A stretch of DNA of 64,000 nt from JBELHO01 sp042091375 (GTDB lineage Bacteria > Pseudomonadota > Gammaproteobacteria > Enterobacterales > Alteromonadaceae), in assembly GCA_042091375.1 (NCBI GenBank), contig JBELHO010000013.1, positions 7,152 to 71,151 on the forward strand. Reading direction: 5' to 3'. Of the stretch, positions 44,054-52,428 are shown piece by piece (the first letter of the stretch is position 1; each line of letters begins with the position of its first letter). The translations under genes and the position numbers were made by a program. The notes under the pieces were generated by a model. The model was not told the origin of the DNA. It saw only the letters and a list, made by a program, of their open reading frames with translations, and searched no databases.

Positions 44054-44728
44054 ATGCAACAACATGATTCATCACCATTGAATGATTATATTGAATATCC
44101 AGTAGCAGAAATGTTGAACCGTTCAGAGGCTTTTTATCAACAGATAAAACGCCGACATACCATACGCAATTTTAGTGAGCGCCCTGTTCCGCAACAAATC
44201 ATTGAAAATTGTATCAAAGCGGCAGCAACCGCACCCAGTGGTGCCAATCATCAACCTTGGCATTTTGTAGCAATACACAGTACTGACATCAAAAAACAAA
44301 TCCGCCAACACGCTGAAGCACACGAACAAAGCTTTTATCGCGGTCGAGCTGGGGAAGAATGGCTCAATGCCTTAAAGCCGCTGGGTACCGACGCCAATAA
44401 AGCATACTTAGAGTACGCTCCTTGGCTGATCGCTATTTTTAGTCAAAAAAAAGGCGGAGTGACCTCGACAGAAAAAAACACCAATTACTACGTGCACGAG
44501 TCAGTGGGTATTGCCACAGGTTTTTTGATCAATGCCTTGCACTGTTCCGGATTAGTTACCCTAACTCACACCCCAAAACCCATGTCCTTTTTAAGTAAAA
44601 TATGCGGTCGAGGTGACAATGATCTACCTTATATGTTATTGATCACTGGTTACCCGAGTAGTGATGCGACTGTGCCAGCTCACGCGCAACTGAAAAAATC
44701 ATTACCTGAAATCGCTACTTTTCTGTGA
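44054..44728 (+). CDS. Nitroreductase-fold flavoprotein, iodotyrosine deiodinase-like
   Basis: The 224-residue product is an FMN-dependent nitroreductase-superfamily protein. The FMN-binding RRHTIRNFSERPVP and ATAPSGANHQPWHFVAI segments are present. Compared with human iodotyrosine deiodinase (IYD) as I remember it, similarity runs through the whole length, including EYLxxAP, LxxxGLVTxTxTP and GYPSxxATVP. The three IYD residues that hold the substrate and close the lid (Glu157, Tyr161, Lys182 in human) align with E91, Y95 and K116 here at identical spacing. The reaction in bacteria is not known for sure; reductive dehalogenation of halotyrosines is the best guess. AAGGA is seven bases before the ATG. 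It is a single gene. Confidence 0.8.
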   Translation: MQQHDSSPLNDYIEYPVAEMLNRSEAFYQQIKRRHTIRNFSERPVPQQIIENCIKAAATAPSGANHQPWHFVAIHSTDIKKQIRQHAEAHEQSFYRGRAGEEWLNALKPLGTDANKAYLEYAPWLIAIFSQKKGGVTSTEKNTNYYVHESVGIATGFLINALHCSGLVTLTHTPKPMSFLSKICGRGDNDLPYMLLITGYPSSDATVPAHAQLKKSLPEIATFL

Positions 44729-44809
44729 GGCCAATTTTATCTAAACAGCAATGCTAGCACTGAACATAATCCAGCTGAGGTGGCAATTTTTACTCGCAAT
44801 TAAATGCGA

Positions 44810-45025
44810 TTATTCGCCGATATCTAGGGCAATGTCAGTACACTTTTTAGCACAGTAAATACCAGTTTGTCGGTCTTGGCCAGTTAAAACCACAGACAAA
44901 GATTGCTTACACACCGGACAGTGTGTGATTTTACCGTTCAACACATTCTTGATAAAAGATTTTTGTTGGTGATATGACTTGGCTGACAACTTAGCCAACT
45001 GAGCAAATGATTTATGATCAGGCAT
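44810..45025 (-). CDS. Small cysteine-motif (zinc-ribbon-like) protein coupled to rraB
   Basis: The 71-residue product has a lysine-rich helical N-terminus and a C-terminal CPVC (36-39) and CAKKC (58-62) pair, which could bind one zinc ion. The frame is open further upstream, but the ATG at 45025 overlaps the rraB stop codon as TGATG, the usual sign of translational coupling, so I chose it. I do not recognise the family. Its pairing with an RNase E regulator gene hints at a role in RNA metabolism (inference only). Confidence 0.6.
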   Translation of the reverse strand: MPDHKSFAQLAKLSAKSYHQQKSFIKNVLNGKITHCPVCKQSLSVVLTGQDRQTGIYCAKKCTDIALDIGE

Positions 45026-45381
45026 CAACATGCAACACTGGTGACTGCAGAGCAATACCAGCCATCAAATTGACCTTGCAAAGATTTTGAACTTGTTTCC
45101 AACAAATGCTGGTAAGCGGTGATATTTTCATAACTCGCCGCCATTTCAGGATAGGCGGTTATTTCCCAAGGTAAATCTTGGTCGCTTGGATTAGGACAAA
45201 ATGACAATTTTTGATTGTTTTCTAATAATAATTGACCAAACTTTAAAGCCAATTGTTGATTGGGGAAAATCACTGAAAACTCCACTTCACGGGTTTGCGT
45301 TAAATCATCACCATCTTGTAATAATTGCCATAATGCATTGCCATTATTGTCTTCCGGAAAAAGGGTTAAATCACGTGCCAT
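45025..45381 (-). CDS. rraB: RNase E inhibitor RraB-family protein
   Basis: RraB binds the scaffold region of RNase E and changes which transcripts are degraded. The 118-residue product has the family start FPEDNNGNALWQLLQDGDDL, the EVEFSVIFPNQQLALKFGQLL strand-helix pair and the closing GQFDGWYC. It is shorter at the acidic N-terminus than I remember for E. coli RraB. The stop is inside TGATG, which starts the next small gene. Confidence 0.85.
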   Translation of the reverse strand: MARDLTLFPEDNNGNALWQLLQDGDDLTQTREVEFSVIFPNQQLALKFGQLLLENNQKLSFCPNPSDQDLPWEITAYPEMAASYENITAYQHLLETSSKSLQGQFDGWYCSAVTSVAC

Positions 45382-45520
45382 TTTGTTGCCTTGTTAAATT
45401 GAGTTACTTGCAACTGATATTTTATCGCGATATGGGCTTAGATCAAAATACTAATTCGAGGACCAATGGATTTTTGTTACACTAGTGTGTAAATGATGAC
45501 AATGACTTGGCGATAACTCG

Positions 45521-46417
45521 ATGTATAAATTTGAATTCCACATTACCATAGAGACAGAGCAAGCATCGGTGGTAGAAAGCATTGCCAAAGAATGTCAAAT
45601 AAACACCTATCAGCTGAGTATTAATCAAATAAAACAGGCCGTTAATAAAGGCGCATTGTGGTTGACTCGAGGTAAATCGACACAGCGCTTACGCAAGATA
45701 AAGAAGCCCTTGCAATTAGGTGATGAGATCCATTTTTATTACCACCAACAGGTGTTAGATCAGAAGCCAGCCGCTGCACAATTAATTGAAGATTTTCACC
45801 ATTACAGTGTTTGGTACAAGCCCTATGGTATGCTTTCGCAAGGATCGAAATGGAGCGATCATTGTACCATTTGCCGTTGGGTAGAAAGTCATATTACGCC
45901 CCAGCGAACCGCCTACTTAGTGCACCGTTTAGACAGAGCGGCCAGCGGTTTGATCATGGTTGCGCACAGTAAATCAGCGGCACAACTATTAAGTCAGTTA
46001 TTCGAACAACGAACAATAAAGAAACATTACCAAGTCATTGTTCACGGCAAATTTGCCGTTGAGGATAATAACCAAGTAGTTGACCAAGCTATTGATGGTA
46101 AAAAAGCCCACAGTATTTTTTCAATGCTCGACTACCATCAACCATCAGATACTTCATTACTTGAGGTAAAAATAGCAACGGGTAGAAAACATCAAATTAG
46201 GAAACATGCCAGCCTGAATAACTTGCCTGTGGTCGGTGATAGACTACACGGCTTAAAAAGTTACCGTTACCCCGATGATTTACACCTGCAATTAACCGCT
46301 GTTTATTTGGCCTTTAATTGCCCGTTCACCAACAGTGAAAGCTGTATTGAATTGCCGATTGCGCATCGACCAAGCCTTATCAACACCGCGAAAAAATTAT
46401 CAAACACAACAAAGTAA
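45521..46417 (+). CDS. RluA-family RNA pseudouridine synthase
   Basis: The 298-residue product has an S4-like N-terminal part (QIKQAVNKGALWLTRG) and the RluA catalytic domain. The catalytic aspartate is in YLVHRLDRAASGLIM. The motifs VWYKPYGMLSQGS and GRKHQIRKHASLNNLPVVGD are typical. The exact target uridine (rRNA or tRNA) cannot be read from sequence; the extra TICRWVESHI loop after the KPYG motif sets it apart from RluA, RluC and RluD proper. Confidence 0.88.
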   Translation: MYKFEFHITIETEQASVVESIAKECQINTYQLSINQIKQAVNKGALWLTRGKSTQRLRKIKKPLQLGDEIHFYYHQQVLDQKPAAAQLIEDFHHYSVWYKPYGMLSQGSKWSDHCTICRWVESHITPQRTAYLVHRLDRAASGLIMVAHSKSAAQLLSQLFEQRTIKKHYQVIVHGKFAVEDNNQVVDQAIDGKKAHSIFSMLDYHQPSDTSLLEVKIATGRKHQIRKHASLNNLPVVGDRLHGLKSYRYPDDLHLQLTAVYLAFNCPFTNSESCIELPIAHRPSLINTAKKLSNTTK

Positions 46418-46623
46418 TAACTTACAATCACTATTGATTTCCCGGGACGAGTGTCGGTTTGGTTGCGCAAAAGCTGAACAGTGATAATGATAAATGCTGA
46501 TAATAATTTATACTGCTAATGGTTGAGTGAAAAGGTCGAGTTAATATCACCTTATCACTAACTGCAGAGTCACTGGTATCGACAGGCAGATCATACCTCT
46601 TAGGCTAACGGCTCATCAGCCAT

Positions 46624-46980
46624 TTATTTATTTGTTTCACCCAAAACCCGTTCAACGATCTCCGGTTGATAGTGTTTTGCAAAAGCTCTCGATGCAGCTT
46701 CAACGGTGACCGCTACTAAAATACCCGCAAACATAATGCCAATGGTTGCGATCAGTATAGACAAGACTCTGGATATTGAGTGTTTGGGCTTTAGATCACC
46801 GTAGCCGACAGTTAAAGCGGTAATAAAAGCCCAATAAATGGCATCAAATCTTCGCCAAGATTCAATTCGACCAACAGCTAGCCCCAATATTGTAATAATA
46901 GCGGACAATAACAGTAAGATAGGAGCAACAAAATAAAACCCCAAAAATAGTACTTCAATGAACAATAAAGAATATTCCAT
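46624..46980 (-). CDS. Small two-helix potassium channel (TVGYGD filter)
   Basis: The 118-residue product has three hydrophobic stretches: an N-terminal membrane helix (FIEVLFLGFYFVAPILLLLS), the pore helix with the selectivity filter ITALTVGYGDLKP, and a final helix (VLSILIATIGIMFAGILVAV). This fits a KcsA-like two-helix K+ channel with a short cytoplasmic tail and no ligand-binding domain. A GTG start at 47016 would add 12 residues, but the ATG at 46980 is better placed before the first helix. Neighbours give no clue to regulation. Confidence 0.85.
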   Translation of the reverse strand: MEYSLLFIEVLFLGFYFVAPILLLLSAIITILGLAVGRIESWRRFDAIYWAFITALTVGYGDLKPKHSISRVLSILIATIGIMFAGILVAVTVEAASRAFAKHYQPEIVERVLGETNK

Positions 46981-47092
46981 AATACCGCTATTTACCCTAA
47001 AAATTGACAATTTCACTAATGATTATTACATGCCACAAAGGCGTAAAAGCACAGCTATCACTTCGAAAAATCATTGCCATCGACTTTAAATA

Positions 47093-48001
47093 CTATGTTA
47101 AGTAATTAAAGTCTTGATCATCGAGAAGGCTTAACTTACTGCCGATCCACTGGTCATCTTGCAATGCAGATAGTAAGCTCAGACCTTGTTGCCTTTGAGC
47201 TTGCGTTAACGCTTGATAAGGCAGCCTAAAATTTGCTGCAACGGCATGCGTCATCATCAATAGGGTATTAATAGCAATAGGATTAGGTTCACAAAACAGC
47301 CATTGCATTAGCCCTTTTAATTCATTGTTTAAGGCGCTATTTTCATTATCGATCAGTTTTCTCATCAGTGCTGGAACAATATTTGAGGTAACCGATATAA
47401 CCCCATGCGAACCGAATTTATGGCGGCCGTCATGACTCTCATCATCATTACCCGACCAACAAGCAATGCCTTGTTGTTCATAATGTGCAATGCGCTCATT
47501 TCCAGCACATTCTTTTACCCCAATAAAATTTTTATGACCAGACAAAGGTTCAATAATATCAGGAGTTAAATCTTGCCCGGTTCGTCCGGGAACATTGTAA
47601 ATAAAGGCGGGACCAATGGCCAAAACTTGCTCAAAATGAGCGATCACACCGCGTTCAGAAGTTCGACCGTAATACGGATTAATTTGCAGAGCTGCATTCA
47701 TACCCATAGCAAAACCATTCTCAGTTGCTTTAATAGCTTCGCGGGTATTGTTACTGCCAGTATTGCCAACAATAACTAACTGTTTACCGTATTGATGCAC
47801 ACTGTGTGCAATGAGCATCAGGTGCTCTTCCCAACTCAATAGGTGACCTTCACCAGTAGTACCACCAACGACTATGCCGTCAACACCGGCAGCAATTTGC
47901 TCCGCAACCAAACGGTCATAAGTCGGTAAATCGATGTTGCCTTTAGCGTTAAAAGGGGTTTTTATCGCAGTTATTAAACTCGCTGATTGTAGTTGCTTCA
48001 T
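47093..48001 (-). CDS. Dihydrodipicolinate synthase-family protein, plant-type
   Basis: The 302-residue product is a DapA-family class I aldolase. It has GGTTGEGHLLSWEEH (threonines 48-49), the catalytic tyrosine in YNVPGRTG (about 135) and the Schiff-base lysine in GVKECAGNER (163). The segment from GVKEC through SGNDDESHDGRHKFGSHGVISVTSNIVPALM is much closer to plant chloroplast DHDPS than to E. coli DapA, which has GIKEAT at this point. It may make dihydrodipicolinate for lysine and peptidoglycan, or be a paralogue. The usual gammaproteobacterial dapA partner bamC is not here, so a second dapA elsewhere is likely. Confidence 0.85.
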   Translation of the reverse strand: MKQLQSASLITAIKTPFNAKGNIDLPTYDRLVAEQIAAGVDGIVVGGTTGEGHLLSWEEHLMLIAHSVHQYGKQLVIVGNTGSNNTREAIKATENGFAMGMNAALQINPYYGRTSERGVIAHFEQVLAIGPAFIYNVPGRTGQDLTPDIIEPLSGHKNFIGVKECAGNERIAHYEQQGIACWSGNDDESHDGRHKFGSHGVISVTSNIVPALMRKLIDNENSALNNELKGLMQWLFCEPNPIAINTLLMMTHAVAANFRLPYQALTQAQRQQGLSLLSALQDDQWIGSKLSLLDDQDFNYLT

Positions 48002-48080
48002 CTAATGTCTCTAATTGATTTTTGGTTGGTATTTGAGCAAATGTGTTTAGGCAATTATCAAACTTACCAAAGCTTATTTT

Positions 48081-48455
48081 TTAATGGTTAATTTTATCAA
48101 TAACTCGCTCTAGGATAAATACCTCATTGCTAACAATATGCTGGTATTTAAATATTTTTCTATCTAATGTTAACACTTTATAAGCATGGTAGTTATCTGC
48201 ATTAGTTAAGTCTGCCGCATAACTCGCTGTTTCGGTTATTTCTTGTTTAGCTATAGTAAAATGAATATCCCCTACTATGCCCCAAAGACCACGCTCTATA
48301 GATTGCTCTAGCAATTGCCCTGCAGTGTTGTGTAACGAAAAAATAAATTCATATGAGCCATCTGCAGATAGTACTGCATACTCGGTTTGTTGGTGAAGTT
48401 GATCAACTCTTTGTTGCCGCTGCCAACTACCAATCACTATGTCTCGTTCCAGCAT
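48081..48455 (-). CDS. Hypothetical protein (124 residues)
   Basis: The product starts MLERDIVIGSWQRQQRVDQL and is a short, mainly beta-strand protein (SYEFIFSLHN, GLWGIVGDIHFTIAKQ) with no signal peptide. The pattern of a single-tryptophan G-x-W start followed by alternating strands resembles small lipocalin-like or calycin-type domains, but I cannot assign a family. It lies upstream of the DapA homologue in the same orientation with a 79-bp gap. Confidence 0.7.
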   Translation of the reverse strand: MLERDIVIGSWQRQQRVDQLHQQTEYAVLSADGSYEFIFSLHNTAGQLLEQSIERGLWGIVGDIHFTIAKQEITETASYAADLTNADNYHAYKVLTLDRKIFKYQHIVSNEVFILERVIDKINH

Positions 48456-48670
48456 AATATTTAGGTCTCAGGTTTGCTGATAAAATTCTATTCTATCGCA
48501 TTTGAGAAAAATAATGTTGGCTTTACAATACGGAAGTTTTCACAAAAAAATTTTTGTCAACAACAGCTAAACTTAGTAAATGATTGTTAGTAAAAACTGA
48601 TGAAGTTACTATTTATCCAAAACTGATCTGTTAAACAATACACACAAGTATGAACAGCAAGGAAAAAGTA

Positions 48671-49966
48671 ATGAAGCGAATCAAATTACAAATATTATTG
48701 ACGGGTAATGAATTAATGCGCGGTGATATTATTGATAGTAACTCAGCAATGATCGCCCAATATTTAAATGATATAGGCCTAGAAATTGAAAGAAAGGTAA
48801 CTGTCGCAGATAGTTTGTCGAACCTAATAGAAAATATAGTTGAGATCACTAAGCAAGCAGACATTCTCATTATCAACGGTGGTTTAGGCCCAACCGTTGA
48901 TGATTTAACCTCACAAGCCTTAGCACAAGTCACTGATCAGGCATTAATAGAGCACAAACAAGCACGGCAACATTTGGAAAAGTGGTGTGAGCAACGCAAC
49001 ATCACATTGGACTATCCTAATTTAAAGCAAGCATTATTACCTGCAAATGCCGGTATAATCGCTAACCCCATTGGCTCTGCGGTTGGCTTGGTAATGAACT
49101 TTCAAGGCTGTAATATTTATTGTACCCCGGGAGTACCTAAAGAATTAGAGCTGATGATGGCCAACGGAATACTGCCCCTCATCAAAAAGCAACTGCCCAG
49201 TGAACAACACTATCAGGTAATACGCTCACAGGTATTTGGTTATGGTGAGGCAACTTTACAACGTTTAATCGATGAAAAAATGCCTGATTGGCCTGAGGTA
49301 ATTGATTTAGGATTTCGCGCTGAGATGCCCTTTATAGAGGTAAAATTAGCTTGCCAACAGCTTGACCATCTGCCGCTATTAAAGGCAACTCAAACAAAGT
49401 TAACGGACATTTTAGGCGATCACCTATTAGCCAGTGCATCAGATAACCATAAAACCATGGCCGACTATGTTGTCGATTTACTCACTGCACAAAATTTAAA
49501 AATCACCTTAGCAGAGTCGTGCACCGGAGGTATGATAGCCAGCCAACTCACTCGTATTTCTGGTGTGTCAAAAGTGTTTGAGGCAGGCTTTGTAACTTAC
49601 TCAAACCCAATGAAAACAGCAATGCTTGATGTCGATACCACAACCTTAGACGAATATGGCGCTGTCAGTAAACAAGTTGCTTTACAGATGGCAAGTGGCG
49701 CATTAAAAAAAGCACAAGCCGACATTGTTATCGCAGTGACCGGAATAGCAGGCCCCAATGGTGGTTCAATTGAAAAACCAGTTGGCGCAGTTTGGATTGC
49801 TTGGGGGAATAATGAACAATTGCACTGCCAATATTTTTGTCTAAAAAGTCCTAGAATTCATTTTCAAATAAAGGTGGCAAATATAGCATTAGATTTGGTG
49901 CGAAGATGGTTACTCAATAGCACAGAGCTACCTCATTATATAAAAAATAACTCCGCCTCGCGCTGA
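48671..49966 (+). CDS. cinA: CinA-family protein (MoCF-like domain plus PncC-type amidase)
   Basis: The product of about 431 residues has an N-terminal COG1058/MoaB-like domain (LLTGNELMRGDIIDSNSAMI, INGGLGPTVDDLTSQ) and a C-terminal NMN amidohydrolase domain of the PncC type (TLAESCTGGMIASQLTRISG, FVTYSNPMK, TGIAGPNGGSIEKPVG). The C-terminal domain deamidates nicotinamide mononucleotide; the role of the N-terminal half is uncertain (ADP-ribose pyrophosphatase activity in some members). I chose the ATG at 48671, which has AAGGA seven bases upstream; an in-frame ATG at 48650 lacks one. E. coli has these domains as separate proteins. Confidence 0.9.
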   Translation: MKRIKLQILLTGNELMRGDIIDSNSAMIAQYLNDIGLEIERKVTVADSLSNLIENIVEITKQADILIINGGLGPTVDDLTSQALAQVTDQALIEHKQARQHLEKWCEQRNITLDYPNLKQALLPANAGIIANPIGSAVGLVMNFQGCNIYCTPGVPKELELMMANGILPLIKKQLPSEQHYQVIRSQVFGYGEATLQRLIDEKMPDWPEVIDLGFRAEMPFIEVKLACQQLDHLPLLKATQTKLTDILGDHLLASASDNHKTMADYVVDLLTAQNLKITLAESCTGGMIASQLTRISGVSKVFEAGFVTYSNPMKTAMLDVDTTTLDEYGAVSKQVALQMASGALKKAQADIVIAVTGIAGPNGGSIEKPVGAVWIAWGNNEQLHCQYFCLKSPRIHFQIKVANIALDLVRRWLLNSTELPHYIKNNSASR

Positions 49967-50055
49967 TTTGGCCGTTGTTTAATGGACATAGATAAGGTTA
50001 TGTATTGCACAGTAAATTAAAACTTTATATATTAAAGTTAGACGAATATTTAATT

Positions 50056-50084
50056 TTGACAGACTTAAGGTTATCTTATTATCA
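50056..50084 (+). promoter_or_regulatory. Sigma-70-type promoter upstream of the 108-residue gene
   Basis: A perfect TTGACA at 50056-50061 is followed, after 15-17 bp, by TATTATCA, which offers two possible -10 hexamers. It is about 130 bases before the next start codon, leaving a fairly long leader. Confidence 0.45.
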
Positions 50085-50210
50085 TTCCAGTTAAAATAAT
50101 GTAATATATGAGCTGTTTAAGTTAATACTTTATCAAAGCTTATGTTTGATGTGGAATTCAAATAATAGTAATAAATTAAATTACAATTAACACAACGATA
50201 GGAGGGAATT

Positions 50211-50537
50211 TTGATAGAGAAAAATTTCATCACCAGTGGACGCAATACCATTATTCACAAAATTAGAAAATTTGACTTAATAATTATTAACGGTATTCAC
50301 CCCCCTGTTATAGTTAGTAATCGCGGTATTGGTGTTTATAAAGGCAATATCCCTCAAAAAAGGTCGGATGCAAAAAAAGCTTATCAAGAAGTTGTAGATG
50401 TCAGTGCTATCGACGTATTTGGTGAAGGAAAAACCTTGGTTTTTATTCAGGCACTTGATAATAAAGAATATAAAGTTGATTACTCAAAAGTTGGGACAAA
50501 CAGTTTTATAAAAATTCACCAAGAGAATTACATATAA
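50211..50537 (+). CDS. Hypothetical protein (108 residues) upstream of a DUF342 gene
   Basis: The start is a TTG supported by GGAGGG four bases upstream, one of the strongest ribosome sites in the window. The product (MIEKNFITSGRNTIIHKIRK at the start) is short, basic and strand-rich, without signal peptide or membrane helix. I do not recognise it. It is followed after 42 bp by a DUF342/FapA-like gene in the same orientation and probably shares its transcript. Confidence 0.7.
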   Translation: MIEKNFITSGRNTIIHKIRKFDLIIINGIHPPVIVSNRGIGVYKGNIPQKRSDAKKAYQEVVDVSAIDVFGEGKTLVFIQALDNKEYKVDYSKVGTNSFIKIHQENYI

Positions 50538-50579
50538 TTCTGTAATTATTTCTCTATTATTTTTCGGAGACCATATAGC

Positions 50580-52265
50580 GTGACAAAAGCCAGCTTAGTT
50601 GCCAACAAGAAAAATAATGTCGATTTGATATTAAACCCCGTTAAAAATGCAACGACGGTCAATGAAGTCTATATAAAAGACTTGATAGATGCATCTGAAT
50701 ACAAAGGCCTATACGTTGACAATTCTAATATCAAAAATGCTGTTGCCGAATTAAATAGTGTTTTAAAACCGCTGCAAGCAAATCAAACTGGACGGGAAAT
50801 TAGGTATCAGGTATTAGAGCGACGCAATGCAACTATCTCCATAGAAGTAGCCAAAGATGCCATGTCTGCAAGTGCTGAAATTGCATCTGCTTTGGGGGGT
50901 AAACATTTATCTGCCAAAGAGATCCTCAATTCGGCTCAAAGTGCTGGCGTAACCAAAGGCTTTAGCAAAGAAGACTTGATAAAATTAGCACAATTAGCAG
51001 CCAAAGAAGCCCCTGGTTCAACCATTAAAGGCGATATAGCCTTCGGTAAAGAAGCCATTAACGGCAAAGATGCCAGTGTTAAACACTTAGTTGAAAGTGC
51101 ACAAGAACGCATCTTAAAACCAAAAGAAAGGGATAATGGTTCAGTGGATATGCGCGATCTTGGTGACATAATATGTGTCAAAAAAGGCGATCCACTAGCA
51201 AAAAAAATACCTATGACGCAAGGGGTTAGAGGTTTCTCTGTGAAAGGAGAACCACTGGAGCCTACGCCTGGTAAAGACATTGATATACAAATTGGTGACG
51301 GCACTTCGCTAAGCCCTAAAAATCAACACGTGTTAATTTCAACCCGAGTCGGCTTGCCGCGTATTATTGATAATGGCATGGAAGTCGACCAAGTGTATAA
51401 AATTAAAAATGTCGACATAAGTACAGGTCATATTAAATTTGAGGGCAGTGTCATTATTGAAGGTGATGTCTGTGAGGGGATGAAAGTCATTGCTAGTGGC
51501 GATATTACTGTCGGTGGTTTTGTCGAATCAGCACAACTTGAATCTGGCGGAGATATTACCATTTCTGGTGGTATTATCGGTAAAAAGCAAGAAGTTGAGG
51601 GTGTTTCTGTTACCGATATTATGATGAGTGTGGCCATTACCGCAAAAAATAATGTATTTGCTAAATATTGCCAATATGCTGATATTTCGTGTAAAAATTT
51701 GCGCATTGAAAATCAATTAATGCACAGCATTATCAATGTCAAAGAATCACTTTGGGTAGGTTCTGAAAATAAAGCCAATGGCAAGCTCATCGCCGGTTAC
51801 ATTCGCGCTGGCACCTCAGTTCACGCAGGAACTGTCGGTGCGACAGCTGGCAGTGTGACTATTATCAATTTCGAACAAAAATTAAAGTTGCTCGATAAAA
51901 AGATGCAGGCAATAGAAGCCAGAATAGCAGCCGAATCACAAAAAACCGACGAGCTGAAAACAGCCAATGATAAACTAAAAAAATTACCTAAAGACAAAGT
52001 TACCCCTGAGATGAAAAACAAGGTCATGAGTACCTACAAATTTCACGCAAATCGCATGGGGGCGGCTCTGAACGAAAAAGATGCTTTAGAAAATGAAATT
52101 CAACAATACATGTCTAGCGTATTTATTCACGCCTCAGAAAAAATGTATCACGGTGTTAAATTGATCGTCGGTGAATTTCACGACAGAACTAAACGCGAAT
52201 ACGGTCCGAGTAAAATGATTTACAAGGAACGCAAGATTGTTATTGAAGCAATAGTAAATAGCTAG
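50580..52265 (+). CDS. DUF342 (FapA-like) protein
   Basis: The 561-residue product belongs to the DUF342/FapA family. It has an N-terminal alpha/beta part (about 1-190), a central GKxxxxFGKEAI-type segment, then a right-handed beta-helix of glycine-rich turns (VIIEGDVCEGMKVIASGDIT, LESGGDITISGGIIGKK) and a C-terminal coiled coil (LLDKKMQAIEARIAAESQK). In Vibrio a family member (FapA) helps target FlhF to the pole; related proteins occur outside flagellar clusters with unknown function. No flagellar genes are in this window. Start is a GTG at 50580 with GGAG 11 bases upstream. A double hairpin follows the gene. Confidence 0.88.
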   Translation: MTKASLVANKKNNVDLILNPVKNATTVNEVYIKDLIDASEYKGLYVDNSNIKNAVAELNSVLKPLQANQTGREIRYQVLERRNATISIEVAKDAMSASAEIASALGGKHLSAKEILNSAQSAGVTKGFSKEDLIKLAQLAAKEAPGSTIKGDIAFGKEAINGKDASVKHLVESAQERILKPKERDNGSVDMRDLGDIICVKKGDPLAKKIPMTQGVRGFSVKGEPLEPTPGKDIDIQIGDGTSLSPKNQHVLISTRVGLPRIIDNGMEVDQVYKIKNVDISTGHIKFEGSVIIEGDVCEGMKVIASGDITVGGFVESAQLESGGDITISGGIIGKKQEVEGVSVTDIMMSVAITAKNNVFAKYCQYADISCKNLRIENQLMHSIINVKESLWVGSENKANGKLIAGYIRAGTSVHAGTVGATAGSVTIINFEQKLKLLDKKMQAIEARIAAESQKTDELKTANDKLKKLPKDKVTPEMKNKVMSTYKFHANRMGAALNEKDALENEIQQYMSSVFIHASEKMYHGVKLIVGEFHDRTKREYGPSKMIYKERKIVIEAIVNS

Positions 52266-52282
52266 TTAGTGACAGTTAAAAC

Positions 52283-52328
52283 AAAAAAAGCCTGTATTAA
52301 ACACGGGCTATTGAGTCAACTTGGAGCT
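52283..52328 (+). repeat. Left copy of an inverted two-hairpin element
   Basis: The element reads A-run, GCCTGT, a short loop, GGGCTATTGAGTCAACT, then T/C and GGAGC. A second copy in opposite orientation lies at 53791-53836, about 1.5 kb away. Outside an 8-9 base loop the two agree at nearly every position (GGGCTATTGAGTCAACT is identical). In each copy a GCC/GGC hairpin is followed by a second hairpin with T-run, so it can also act as a terminator. Confidence 0.75.
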
Positions 52329-52354
52329 ACTATTTTTTAAAAGTAGCTCTTTTT
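52324..52354 (+). terminator. Terminator of the DUF342 gene
   Basis: An 8-bp stem GAGCTACT/AGTAGCTC with a 10-base loop is followed by five T. It forms the second hairpin of the left inverted element. Confidence 0.85.
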
Positions 52355-52428
52355 CATTCTACACAATTGAAAAAAAAGAATAAATTTCTAGTGCAAGATG
52401 GATTTTACAGTTCAAACAACTGTGTTAG

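Larger units (their letters stand above)
52266..52428. other. Intergenic region holding the left inverted element
   Basis: This stretch after the DUF342 gene contains the left copy of the two-hairpin element (52283-52354) and 70 bases of AT-rich sequence leading into a transposase remnant. No other gene is evident. Confidence 0.5.

Noticed and set aside
48631..48933. 100-codon frame antisense to the cinA start
   Set aside because: Shadow of the cinA coding sequence with no ribosome site.
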